Shown here piece by piece: positions 26,786-34,014 of a stretch of DNA of 64,000 bases; the stretch's first letter is position 1, and each line of letters opens with the position of its first letter. A program made the position numbers and the translations under genes. The notes beneath the pieces were generated by a model. It was given only the letters and a program-made list of their open reading frames with translations. It was not told the origin of the DNA and searched no databases. The stretch is from Caballeronia megalochromosomata. GTDB taxonomy: Bacteria > Pseudomonadota > Gammaproteobacteria > Burkholderiales > Burkholderiaceae. Location: NCBI GenBank assembly GCA_001580565.1, contig LRBF01000262.1, forward strand, positions 1 to 64,000, given 5' to 3'.

Positions 26786-27238
26786 TCAGTCGATGCGGAC
26801 CGCCGTCGTCGCGACCATTTTCGCCGCCTCTGATCGAAGCATGCCGCTCTTGTCGTTATAGCAGCGGAACGAAAAAGTATCGCCGCTTCTCAGTCTGGAC
26901 ATGAACATGTCGGCACTCCTATGGTCCATCGGCTGGACCAGTGTGAACGGCTCGTCTCGATTCAGCGGACGGTCGACCCACGCGGCCTCGCCTGGGCCGA
27001 TCTGCGGGTCGACCTTATTACGCGCCGCCCTGTTCGAATGCCTGAACTTCACATATAGCATTCCGTCCTTGTACCAGGTTGTCATCGAACTGTCCCCGCG
27101 CACGAGGAGGTCATAAGCCGGTGGCCTTTGTGCCATCGCAGCGGGCGAAAGCGAGAACGCGCCGCCGAGCGCAACCAGCGCAACGAGCGCGAATCGGGCG
27201 AGCGCCTTCGCGATCGCCGGATGTTTCGAATGTGTCAT
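26786..27238 (-). CDS. exported protein of unknown function
   Basis: 150 aa with a Sec signal peptide (cleavage after AAMA, about residue 36). AAGGAGGTG lies 7 nt before ATG 27238 and decides this start over one further upstream. The mature part, with YDLLVRGDSSMTTWYKDGMLYVKFRHSNRAA and a late region with one Cys, has no domain I recognise; the length and beta-like pattern suggest a small periplasmic beta protein. It reads divergently from the CIS operon across a 192-bp intergenic region, so a link is possible but not shown. Confidence 0.7.
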   Translation of the reverse strand: MTHSKHPAIAKALARFALVALVALGGAFSLSPAAMAQRPPAYDLLVRGDSSMTTWYKDGMLYVKFRHSNRAARNKVDPQIGPGEAAWVDRPLNRDEPFTLVQPMDHRSADMFMSRLRSGDTFSFRCYNDKSGMLRSEAAKMVATTAVRID

Positions 27239-27278
27239 CGGACACCTCCTTACAAGGGTTTCGAAAAGGACAACGACA

Positions 27279-27379
27279 AGAGAACGAAAGGACACCCGAG
27301 CAATTGAATCGACGTCGCAAAGAAAAAACGCACGCGCGGCGAACGTGATTTCAAATCAGCGCTCAGCTTTTCGTTCTCT
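27279..27379. repeat. long-spaced inverted repeat before the CIS operon
   Basis: AGAGAACGAAAGG (27279-27291) and the reverse complement of 27367-27379 agree at 12 of 13 positions, 75 bp apart, within the divergent promoter region. Could be two operator half-sites that loop together or a stem in a leader RNA. Confidence 0.45.
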
Positions 27380-27430
27380 CAGGCGAAGCCGATGCACGTC
27401 CGCTGCATCGTCGAATCGAAGGGAGACATC

Positions 27431-28102
27431 GTGCTTGATGAAGTCGGCAAAAAGCTGCTGAGCTGGGCCGCGTCGATGGCGGGCGATGCACGCGTCGACC
27501 TCGGGCCGCCCGCCGACGATGGCGCCGGCACCCGCGTGAGCCTCTATCTGTTCGATCTCGCCCGGGCCGCGGCGAACCGTCCGGTGCAGCAGCGCGTGTG
27601 GACTTTCGTGCTGCATTTTCTCGTCAGCGTCGATGCCCCCGCGCCGCTCGATGCGCATCGCGTGCTTGCGTCGATTCTGGCGGCCGCGCTCGAAAGTCCG
27701 GAGTTCGACGTCGGCGACACCCCGCCTTCCGTCGAACTCTGGCGGGCGCTCGGCGTACGACCGCGGCCCGCGTTCACGTTGCACGTGCGATGGCAGCACC
27801 GCAAGGAACTGAAGCAGGCGCCGCCGGTGAAGCAGCCGCTCGCAATCGGCGAAGGGCTGCTCTCCACGTTGAGCGGCATCGTGCTCGGGACGGGCGACGT
27901 GCCGATCATGTCGGCAAGCGTGCGAATCGATTCGCTCGGCCGTTCGGCAACGACCGATCAAAACGGCCGTTTCCGGATAGCGGGCGTTCCGCGCGGCATT
28001 GATCTGCGTCTGCGGGCGAATGCGAAGGGCGTCGAACTCGAATGCGCGGCGCCGGGCGAACGCGACGACAAAGAGGACTTGGTCATCAGGCTGCCGCTTT
28101 GA
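27431..28102 (+). CDS. CIS protein Pvc16-like (DUF4255) with C-terminal carboxypeptidase-regulatory-like domain
   Basis: 223 aa from GTG 27431, chosen because GGGAG lies 5 nt before it; the ATG at 27392 has no good ribosome site. Residues about 1-125 (VSLYLFDLARAAANRP, WTFVLHFLVSV, AHRVLASILAAALESPEF, VELWRALGV) follow the DUF4255 pattern of Pvc16/Afp16, the cap protein that ends sheath and tube. Residues about 145-223 (GIVLGTGDVPIMSASVRID, TTDQNGRFRIAGVP) look like a carboxypeptidase regulatory-like beta-sandwich. First gene of the CIS operon. Assignment of the N-terminal half is by pattern and context. Confidence 0.65.
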   Translation: MLDEVGKKLLSWAASMAGDARVDLGPPADDGAGTRVSLYLFDLARAAANRPVQQRVWTFVLHFLVSVDAPAPLDAHRVLASILAAALESPEFDVGDTPPSVELWRALGVRPRPAFTLHVRWQHRKELKQAPPVKQPLAIGEGLLSTLSGIVLGTGDVPIMSASVRIDSLGRSATTDQNGRFRIAGVPRGIDLRLRANAKGVELECAAPGERDDKEDLVIRLPL

Positions 28103-28176
28103 GGTGAAAGGGCGGGCACGCGTGCGGCGCCGGCCGCGTTCATCGAAGTGTGTTGAGAAGATGGGGGAACATCGAA

Positions 28177-29400
28177 ATGGCGACAAGTTATCTCGCACCG
28201 GGTCTGTATATCGAGGAAGCGCCGACCGGCGTGCGCACGATCGAAGCCGTCGGCACCAGCACGCCGGCGTTCATCGGTGAGGCGCCGAACCCGGATGCGC
28301 GCGTTGGCGTCGCGGAAGCCATCAATGACTGGGAGCAGTTCAAGCGCAAGTTCGTGTCGAACGGAAGCGCGAGCACGATGCTCTCGCACGCCGTCTTCGG
28401 CTTCTACAACAACTGCGGACGCGGACGCTGCTATGTGGTGAACATCGGCAAGCAGACCGTGGAGACGGCGCTCGATCAACTCGAACGGATCGACGATATC
28501 GCGATCGTCGCGGCGCCCGGCTATACGGACTTTCCCAGCCAGGATGCGCTGCTCAATCACTGCCAGAAGATGAACCGCTTCGCCATCCTCGATGCGCCTC
28601 GCGAAGTGAAGAACATCGCCAGTCTGACGCAGACGGGAAGCGTTTCCGAGCCGGCCGGGGCGGCGAGAGCCGGCAAGCCGGCTGACGGCGACGCAACGGA
28701 ACGCGCAGCCGAAGCCGCCGACGACGCCGGCGTCGGGCCGCCCGATTCCACCTTTGGCGCGTTTTATTTTCCGTGGATCACCGTGCAGGATGCGCTCAAT
28801 ACGAAGTTGAGGGTGATCGTCGCTGTTCCGCCTTCGGGACATCTCGCGGGGATCTACGCGCGCACCGATGCGCGGCGCGGTGTGCACAAGGCCCCGGCCA
28901 ACGAGCGGATCAACGGCGCATACGACGTCACGTATCGCGTGACGGACAGCGAGCAGGAGGTGCTCAACCCCGCGGGCGTCAACTGCATCCGCTTCTTCAC
29001 CAGGGAGGGCGTCTGCGTGTGGGGCGCGCGCACGGTGGCGAAAACGAGCATCGAGTGGCGATACGTCAACGTGCGGCGCACTTACCAGTGGATATCCAAG
29101 TCCATTCGCGGCGGCACGAAGTGGGTCGTGTTCGAGCCGAACGATCCGTCGCTGTGGAAGAACATCCGCAGCAATGTCGAGCAATTTCTGCTGCAAGCGT
29201 GGCGCGGCGGCGCGCTCTTCGGCACCAGTCCCGAGCAGGCCTTCTTCGTCAAATGCGATGCCGAGACCAATCCGCCCGAGGAAATCGAGAGCGGTCGCGT
29301 GATCGCGGTGATCGGGATCGCGCCGGTGCGCCCTGCGGAGTTCGTGTTGTTCCGCATCGGGCAGGGCGTGGGCGGCGCGGAAATCGAAACCGTATCGTAA
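28177..29400 (+). CDS. contractile tail sheath protein
   Basis: 407 aa from ATG 28177, with GGGGGA upstream. The N-terminus YLAPGLYIEEAPTGVRTIEAVGTSTPAFIGEA is the signature of phage/eCIS sheath proteins (Pvc2-4 type). The C-terminal domain (SKSIRGGTKWVVFEPNDPSLWKNIRSNVEQFLLQAWRGGALFG and EQAFFVKCD) is the conserved subunit-handshake part. Between the two, about 160-200, lies a low-complexity Ala/Gly/Asp-rich insert. Only one sheath gene is present, against two or three in PVC or Afp clusters. Forms the contractile cylinder around the tube. Confidence 0.93.
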   Translation: MATSYLAPGLYIEEAPTGVRTIEAVGTSTPAFIGEAPNPDARVGVAEAINDWEQFKRKFVSNGSASTMLSHAVFGFYNNCGRGRCYVVNIGKQTVETALDQLERIDDIAIVAAPGYTDFPSQDALLNHCQKMNRFAILDAPREVKNIASLTQTGSVSEPAGAARAGKPADGDATERAAEAADDAGVGPPDSTFGAFYFPWITVQDALNTKLRVIVAVPPSGHLAGIYARTDARRGVHKAPANERINGAYDVTYRVTDSEQEVLNPAGVNCIRFFTREGVCVWGARTVAKTSIEWRYVNVRRTYQWISKSIRGGTKWVVFEPNDPSLWKNIRSNVEQFLLQAWRGGALFGTSPEQAFFVKCDAETNPPEEIESGRVIAVIGIAPVRPAEFVLFRIGQGVGGAEIETVS

Positions 29401-29412
29401 ATGGAGGACCAC

Positions 29413-29889
29413 ATGGCTGAAGACACCGCAACCGACGCGCCGCAGTCCGCAGGGCCGGCAGGCAATGACGATCCTTGCCGCGACTACAACTTCAGGGTCC
29501 AGGTGGGTCAGGACGTCATGGGCTATTTCTACGACTGCATCGGCCCGTCGATGCGCGTGCACAAGATTCCCTATCGGGAAGGCGGCAGCGCGTATTTCAC
29601 GCGCAGCCTGCCCGGCCCTGTCGATCCCGGCGATGTCACGCTGACGTACGGCATGACCCGGACATCGGACCTGTGGGAATGGTTCATGAACACGGTCAAG
29701 GGCAAGCGGGACCGGCGCCTCGTCAACATCATCATGCTGGGAAACGACGGCGCGAGCGAGGCATACCGCTATGTGCTCAGCGATGCCTGGATCACGGAAT
29801 GGGCGCCCCCGAAGCTCAGCACGCTCGGCAGAAACATCGCGATCCATAGCCTGACGATCGCGTGCGACGCGGTCGATCTGAAGCTGTAG
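29413..29889 (+). CDS. tail tube protein (gp19/Hcp-like)
   Basis: 158 aa from ATG 29413, with GGAGG 5 nt upstream. NFRVQVGQDVMGYFYDCIGPSMRVHKIPYREGG, LTYGMTRTSDLWEWF and IIMLGNDGASEAYRYVLSDAWITEW fit the tail-tube family (T4 gp19, Pvc1). It should stack as hexameric rings inside the sheath and carry cargo. Twelve bp behind the sheath gene, the usual order in phage-tail-like systems. Confidence 0.92.
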   Translation: MAEDTATDAPQSAGPAGNDDPCRDYNFRVQVGQDVMGYFYDCIGPSMRVHKIPYREGGSAYFTRSLPGPVDPGDVTLTYGMTRTSDLWEWFMNTVKGKRDRRLVNIIMLGNDGASEAYRYVLSDAWITEWAPPKLSTLGRNIAIHSLTIACDAVDLKL

Positions 29890-29891
29890 CC

Positions 29892-31070
29892 ATGAAGCTC
29901 GTGACGCGTTTGACGATCCTGATGCAGCGCGGCGGTTTGCTGCTCATCGGGCTGGGCGGATGGCTGGCGGGCCGGGCGGCGCACCATCACGACGCGGCCG
30001 CGCAGGCCGCGCGGCTTCCGCCGGAACTGGCGGATATCGATCCGGATACGCTCGCGGCCTGGCGGCGAGCAGGCGCGCCGATGCATTGGCTCGCTCTCGT
30101 TGCGCGTGAATCACCGGCGTATCTGCGGGCGGGGCCGGCTGGCACCCGCGCCGGTTCCGGCGCGCATGACGCGCGGCCGCCGCAAGTGTACGGCGATGGC
30201 CCCGCGAAGGCACCCGGCGTCGCTTCGCCGAATGGGCTTCGGCGCGAAGTCGCCATGGCGAACGAAGCGCCTGATACGGGACGCACGCGGTCTTCAGTAG
30301 CGCGAAGCGAAGTGCATGACGAAGCACCGAATCGGCGCGCGGCGAACGCATCGCCGAAGGAACCCTCGTCCTTGCAGTTCTCCGGCAAGCGGGCGGCACG
30401 GATGGCGCACGTGCAGGCGCCGTCGGCCGCATCGCAGGCTCCGGCCGCGGTCCGTTCGCAAGCGCCCGGCGTGAACGCCATCGCCGCCGGTTCCGCCGGC
30501 ACCGGCGTAGGTGCCGGCGCAACCCAACCCACTTACCTTGAGCCGCCACGCTCGGAAACGCCGCAAGCACGGACGCCGCAGGCGCCGCGCCATCCGCGGC
30601 ATGACGACACGGCGCCAGGCGACACAGACACTGGCGTTTCCGCACGCCCGCCCACGCCGTCGGCGCCGTCCGATGCGCCCGCGTACCCGCAGGCGCCCGG
30701 TTCCGCGCCCCGGCGGCGCGTGCTGGACGAACCGCCGTTCCCGCCCGCGCGCATCCCGGACGGCGACTTCGTCGATTGCAGCGGCGCCGACGATCCCGCT
30801 ATTGCGTCGACGCGTGAAGCGTTGTCCGAGCCGCTGTTCGCTCCGGTGTCCGGCCCCGTGACCGTTCACCGCGCCCACGAATCGTCCGCGCCCCAATCGG
30901 CGCACATCCGGCCCTTGCCGGAGCAACCCGCGCGCGACCTGTGGCCTGCGCTGCCCGGCCGCGGTGTGCGCGAAACCAGCCACTGGCGGCGTGCCCAGCG
31001 CGAAGCCGCGGCGCTGCGCGAACTTGACGCAGAACAACGGGAGGTCACATGGAACGCGTTGCGTTTCTGA
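29892..31070 (+). CDS. Pro/Ala-rich, largely disordered CIS-operon protein
   Basis: 392 aa, starting 2 bp after the tube stop. N-terminal hydrophobic segment (RGGLLLIGLGGWLAGRA, about 13-29), then a short folded-looking part up to about 80, then a long Pro/Ala/Arg/Ser-rich disordered stretch (about 90-330). It ends with a conserved-looking tail, LWPALPGRGVRETSHWRR and LDAEQREVTWNALRF. No family recognised. Its position between tube and CIS_tube genes is where eCIS clusters carry further tube or tail genes, so it could be a scaffold, linker or membrane-recruiting protein. It overlaps the next gene by 22 bp. Confidence 0.7.
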   Translation: MKLVTRLTILMQRGGLLLIGLGGWLAGRAAHHHDAAAQAARLPPELADIDPDTLAAWRRAGAPMHWLALVARESPAYLRAGPAGTRAGSGAHDARPPQVYGDGPAKAPGVASPNGLRREVAMANEAPDTGRTRSSVARSEVHDEAPNRRAANASPKEPSSLQFSGKRAARMAHVQAPSAASQAPAAVRSQAPGVNAIAAGSAGTGVGAGATQPTYLEPPRSETPQARTPQAPRHPRHDDTAPGDTDTGVSARPPTPSAPSDAPAYPQAPGSAPRRRVLDEPPFPPARIPDGDFVDCSGADDPAIASTREALSEPLFAPVSGPVTVHRAHESSAPQSAHIRPLPEQPARDLWPALPGRGVRETSHWRRAQREAAALRELDAEQREVTWNALRF

Positions 31071-31678
31071 TCGAGGCGACGGGCGAGCGCATCGACTGCC
31101 TGCTCAATCCGGAGTCGCTCGAACTGCGCCGCGAGGCGGGCATCGACCGGCGCAGCCTCGTCGGCGGGTTCATAGGCGGATACGTCGGCGATTCCGCATG
31201 GTCCGACGACGCGCTCGTCTGCGGCGGCGGCCGGACCGAACTCCAGCTCGACCTGCTCTTCGACACGTCGCTCGTGCCGGCGCCCGCCGAATGCAACGAC
31301 GTGCAGGAGCTTACGAACCCGTTCTGGGGGCTGGCCGAACACGCCGCCGACGCCAACGGGCGTCGTCGTCAGCACGTCGTGCGGCTCGTGTGGGGGAAGG
31401 CGTGGAACGTGCCGGGCATCGTCGCGTCGGTTGCGGGGCGTTTCGAATGCTTTTTGCAGAACGGCGCGCCGCAGCGCTGCTGGCTGCGCATGCTGTTCAT
31501 CCGCGTTGCCGATCCCGCGCGCATGCGCGGCGACACCCGCACACCGCAACTCGCGGCGCCCGGAGCGGCCGGCCTTCTCGACGCGGGCGCGCCCGGTTTC
31601 GAGCCCGATATCGCCTCCGCCGGCATCGGACTGGCATCGCACGACCTGCCGGCAAGCCTGCTCGGGAGCGGACGATGA
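31049..31678 (+). CDS. CIS_tube family protein (Pvc7/Afp7 N-terminal-like)
   Basis: 209 aa. RVAFLIEATGERIDCLLNPESLELRREAGIDRR and LQLDLLFDTSL match the N-terminal CIS_tube pattern of Pvc7/Afp7, the protein that joins tube and spike and usually also carries a LysM domain. Here only the CIS_tube part is clear; the C-terminal 60 residues are Ala/Gly/Pro-rich and no LysM is evident. GGGAGG lies just before ATG 31049. It overlaps the genes on both sides, so translation is coupled. Confidence 0.78.
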   Translation: MERVAFLIEATGERIDCLLNPESLELRREAGIDRRSLVGGFIGGYVGDSAWSDDALVCGGGRTELQLDLLFDTSLVPAPAECNDVQELTNPFWGLAEHAADANGRRRQHVVRLVWGKAWNVPGIVASVAGRFECFLQNGAPQRCWLRMLFIRVADPARMRGDTRTPQLAAPGAAGLLDAGAPGFEPDIASAGIGLASHDLPASLLGSGR

Positions 31679-33174
31679 AGGCACCCGTGCCTCATCCCGC
31701 GCTAGCGGTGCAGGTCGCCGGACAGGATGCGCCGGCGGCGTGGCTGCGCCTTCTCGTCGATGTGAAAGTGCGCCAGCGGCTCGGCATGCCGAGCGTTTGC
31801 GAGATGACCTTTCTCGACGCCGAAGGGCTGCTCGACGACACGGCGCTCACGCGCGTGGGAAGCGAATTGAAGATCTCGCTCGCCGATACCGGCGCGCTGC
31901 TTTTTTGCGGCGACATCACCGGCCTCGCGTATGTGTATCAGTCGGCCTACGGCCGCGAGCTGCGCGTGCGCGCGTACGATCGGCTCGGCCGTCTCGCGCG
32001 GCGTCAGAAGCTGCGTAATCTCACGCGGACGAACGTGACGGAAGTGGTGCGCGAGTTGACGTCCGATCTCGCGGTCGAGGTCGCCTGCGATGCCCCCGAT
32101 CTTCCGCTCGATCACGTCATTCAGCACGAGCAGACCGATCTGCAATTCCTCAACGGGATCACGGAGCGCGCGGGACTGTATGCCTTTCTCGCGGGCGACG
32201 TGCTCCAGTTGATTTCGCTTGCGGGCTCCGGTGGCGTCGAACTGGCGCTGGGACGCGAGCTGTTCGAAGCGCGCTTCACGCGCAACGGCATGTCGGACTG
32301 CGAGAGCGTGACCACGCGCGGCTGGAACAGCTGGCTTGCCGAAGCGCACACCGGCGAGGCCGGCGGCGGACCGGGCGGGACGATTCGACAAGGCGCTTTG
32401 CCTTCGCTGCGCGCATTCCTCGTCAACCGCGCATTCGCGAGCGACGCCGAAGCCGAGCGCGCCTCGCGTGCCGAGCTGGAATTCCGCGCGGCGTGCGCGT
32501 CGTGCATCGCGGGCGTGGCGAGCGGCGACCCTCGTTTGCGACCGGGCGCCCGCGTGACGGTGAAGGGCGTGGCGGCAGCGCTCGAAGGGCCGTATGTGCT
32601 CAGCGCGGTGAATCACAGCATCGGCGCGGAGAGCGGCTTCGTCAGCGAGATCGAAAGCATGCCCGAGCGGCCGCCGATGCGTAGCCACAGCATGTCGATG
32701 ACCCTCGGCAACGTCTGCCGCACCGAGGACCCGCAGGCGCTCGGCCGCGTGCAACTGATGCTGCCCGCGCTCGGCGATCTGACGACCGACTGGGTTCAGA
32801 CGGTGTCGCCGTGGGCCGGCGCGGGCAAGGGCTTCATGTCGCAGGCCGATATCGGCGACACCGTGCTGTTCGCGTACTTCGGCGCGGACCCGGCGCACGG
32901 CGTCGTGCTCGGAAGCGTCTACGGCAACGGCGGCCCTCCGGAAGACTGGGCGAGAACCATGAGCGGCCAGTGCTACGCGATCATCACGCCGGGCGGACAC
33001 AAGATCCGCCTCGACGACTCGAAGGGCAGCGCGCGCATCCAGAGCGGCGACGGCAGCTACATCGACCTGTCGCCGTCCGCGACCGTGCTGCATTCGCGCG
33101 CCGCGCTGCGCATCGAAGCGCCGGGCCAGCCGCTGGTGCTGCGCGCGCGCACCATCGACCTCGAGCGAGGCTGA
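31675..33174 (+). CDS. VgrG-like central spike protein (Pvc8-like)
   Basis: 499 aa from ATG 31675, overlapping the previous stop (ATGA). Residues about 1-340 form a gpD/VgrG base (VRAYDRLGRLARRQKLRNLTRTNVTEVVRELT, HEQTDLQFLNGITERAGLYAF). Residues about 345-430 are a gp5-type OB fold (GNVCRTEDPQALGRVQLMLPAL, QADIGDTVLFAYFGADPAHGVVLGSVYG). A short beta-helix tail ends in the last 60 residues (HKIRLDDSKGSARIQSGDGSYIDLSP). It forms the trimeric spike at the tube tip. No C-terminal effector extension. Confidence 0.92.
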   Translation: MKAPVPHPALAVQVAGQDAPAAWLRLLVDVKVRQRLGMPSVCEMTFLDAEGLLDDTALTRVGSELKISLADTGALLFCGDITGLAYVYQSAYGRELRVRAYDRLGRLARRQKLRNLTRTNVTEVVRELTSDLAVEVACDAPDLPLDHVIQHEQTDLQFLNGITERAGLYAFLAGDVLQLISLAGSGGVELALGRELFEARFTRNGMSDCESVTTRGWNSWLAEAHTGEAGGGPGGTIRQGALPSLRAFLVNRAFASDAEAERASRAELEFRAACASCIAGVASGDPRLRPGARVTVKGVAAALEGPYVLSAVNHSIGAESGFVSEIESMPERPPMRSHSMSMTLGNVCRTEDPQALGRVQLMLPALGDLTTDWVQTVSPWAGAGKGFMSQADIGDTVLFAYFGADPAHGVVLGSVYGNGGPPEDWARTMSGQCYAIITPGGHKIRLDDSKGSARIQSGDGSYIDLSPSATVLHSRAALRIEAPGQPLVLRARTIDLERG

Positions 33175-33175
33175 C

Positions 33176-33523
33176 ATGCTCGCCCTCACGGAAGACGCGG
33201 TCATCGTCTGCGCGCACCAGAAAGGCCGCGTCCAGATCACGCCATCGCAGGACTTCTGCCGCGCCGACGGCAGGCGTCTGCTCGTCGACGACGATCCCGA
33301 GCACAGGCATATCTCGGGTTGCCCGAACCTCAATCCGGCGATTGGCATCAAGCCCTGCACATCGACGCTCGGTGTGGACGAAGGCTATTCGGACTTCGTG
33401 CGTATCGGCGGGCGCCGGCTGTGCATCGCGCCGCTGTCCGGTCACACCGACGGCACGCCGTCCGGGGCGGTCGAATATCTGACGCGCGACCCGGGGCAGC
33501 ACTTCATCGACTGCAAGCCCTGA
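33176..33523 (+). CDS. PAAR-like spike-tip protein
   Basis: 115 aa directly behind the spike gene (1-bp gap). Pattern C12-x-H14, then C28, H43/H45, C49 in SGCP and C61 in KPCTSTLGV, is that of PAAR-like tip proteins with a metal-bound point. YSDFVRIGGRRLCIAPLSGHTDG continues the pattern. Family placement is by motif and position; eCIS clusters carry a PAAR-like gene (Afp10) here. No effector domain attached. Confidence 0.72.
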   Translation: MLALTEDAVIVCAHQKGRVQITPSQDFCRADGRRLLVDDDPEHRHISGCPNLNPAIGIKPCTSTLGVDEGYSDFVRIGGRRLCIAPLSGHTDGTPSGAVEYLTRDPGQHFIDCKP

Positions 33524-33548
33524 CGCGCGCGCGCAAAGGAGAGACGAC

Positions 33549-34010
33549 GTGGCGATCGCAAGCAAGGCATGGAAGTTTCGGATACCCGGCGAGACGCACG
33601 GCGGCGGCGCCGGCGCGCCGACCGGCGCTTCGGGCGCGCTCACGCGTCATATCGGACCGCGCATCTCGATGACGGGCGGCATCGAGATGGTGTCGGATGC
33701 GCAGGCGGTGCGCCAGGCGATCCTGCTGCTCCTGCACACGACGCCCGGTGAGCGGGTGATGCGCCCCGAGTACGGCTGCGGGCTGCGGCATCTGCTCTTC
33801 TCGCCCAACGACGACACGACCGCGGGTCTCGCGATCCATCTCGTGCGGGCCGCGCTGGAGCGCTGGGAGCCGCGCATCGACATCGTGCGGATCGACGCGA
33901 CGCGCGACCCCGATCGCGCCGAAGTCCTGCTGATCGAGCTTCAATACCGCCTGCGCGCGACGCAGGAGCCCGGTGCGCTGTACGTACCGCTGAACTTGAA
34001 CGGAGGCTGA
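33549..34010 (+). CDS. gp25/gpW-like baseplate wedge protein (Pvc9-like)
   Basis: 153 aa from GTG 33549, preceded by AAAGGAGAGAC. QAVRQAILLLLHTTPGERVMRPEYGCGLRHLLFSPND, followed by LAIHLVRAALERWEPRIDIVRID, is the classic gp25-like fold (T4 gp25, TssE, Pvc9), including the EPR motif that joins baseplate to sheath. The first 45 residues are a Gly/Ala-rich extension. It sits between the tip and baseplate-J genes as in other CIS clusters. Confidence 0.92.
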   Translation: MAIASKAWKFRIPGETHGGGAGAPTGASGALTRHIGPRISMTGGIEMVSDAQAVRQAILLLLHTTPGERVMRPEYGCGLRHLLFSPNDDTTAGLAIHLVRAALERWEPRIDIVRIDATRDPDRAEVLLIELQYRLRATQEPGALYVPLNLNGG

Positions 34011-34014
34011 CGCC

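Noticed and set aside
31675-33174. Upstream extension of the spike gene to 30964
   Set aside because: The added 237 residues are an Arg-rich shadow of the two preceding genes. The ATGA overlap at 31675 and the VgrG-like N-terminus support the later start.
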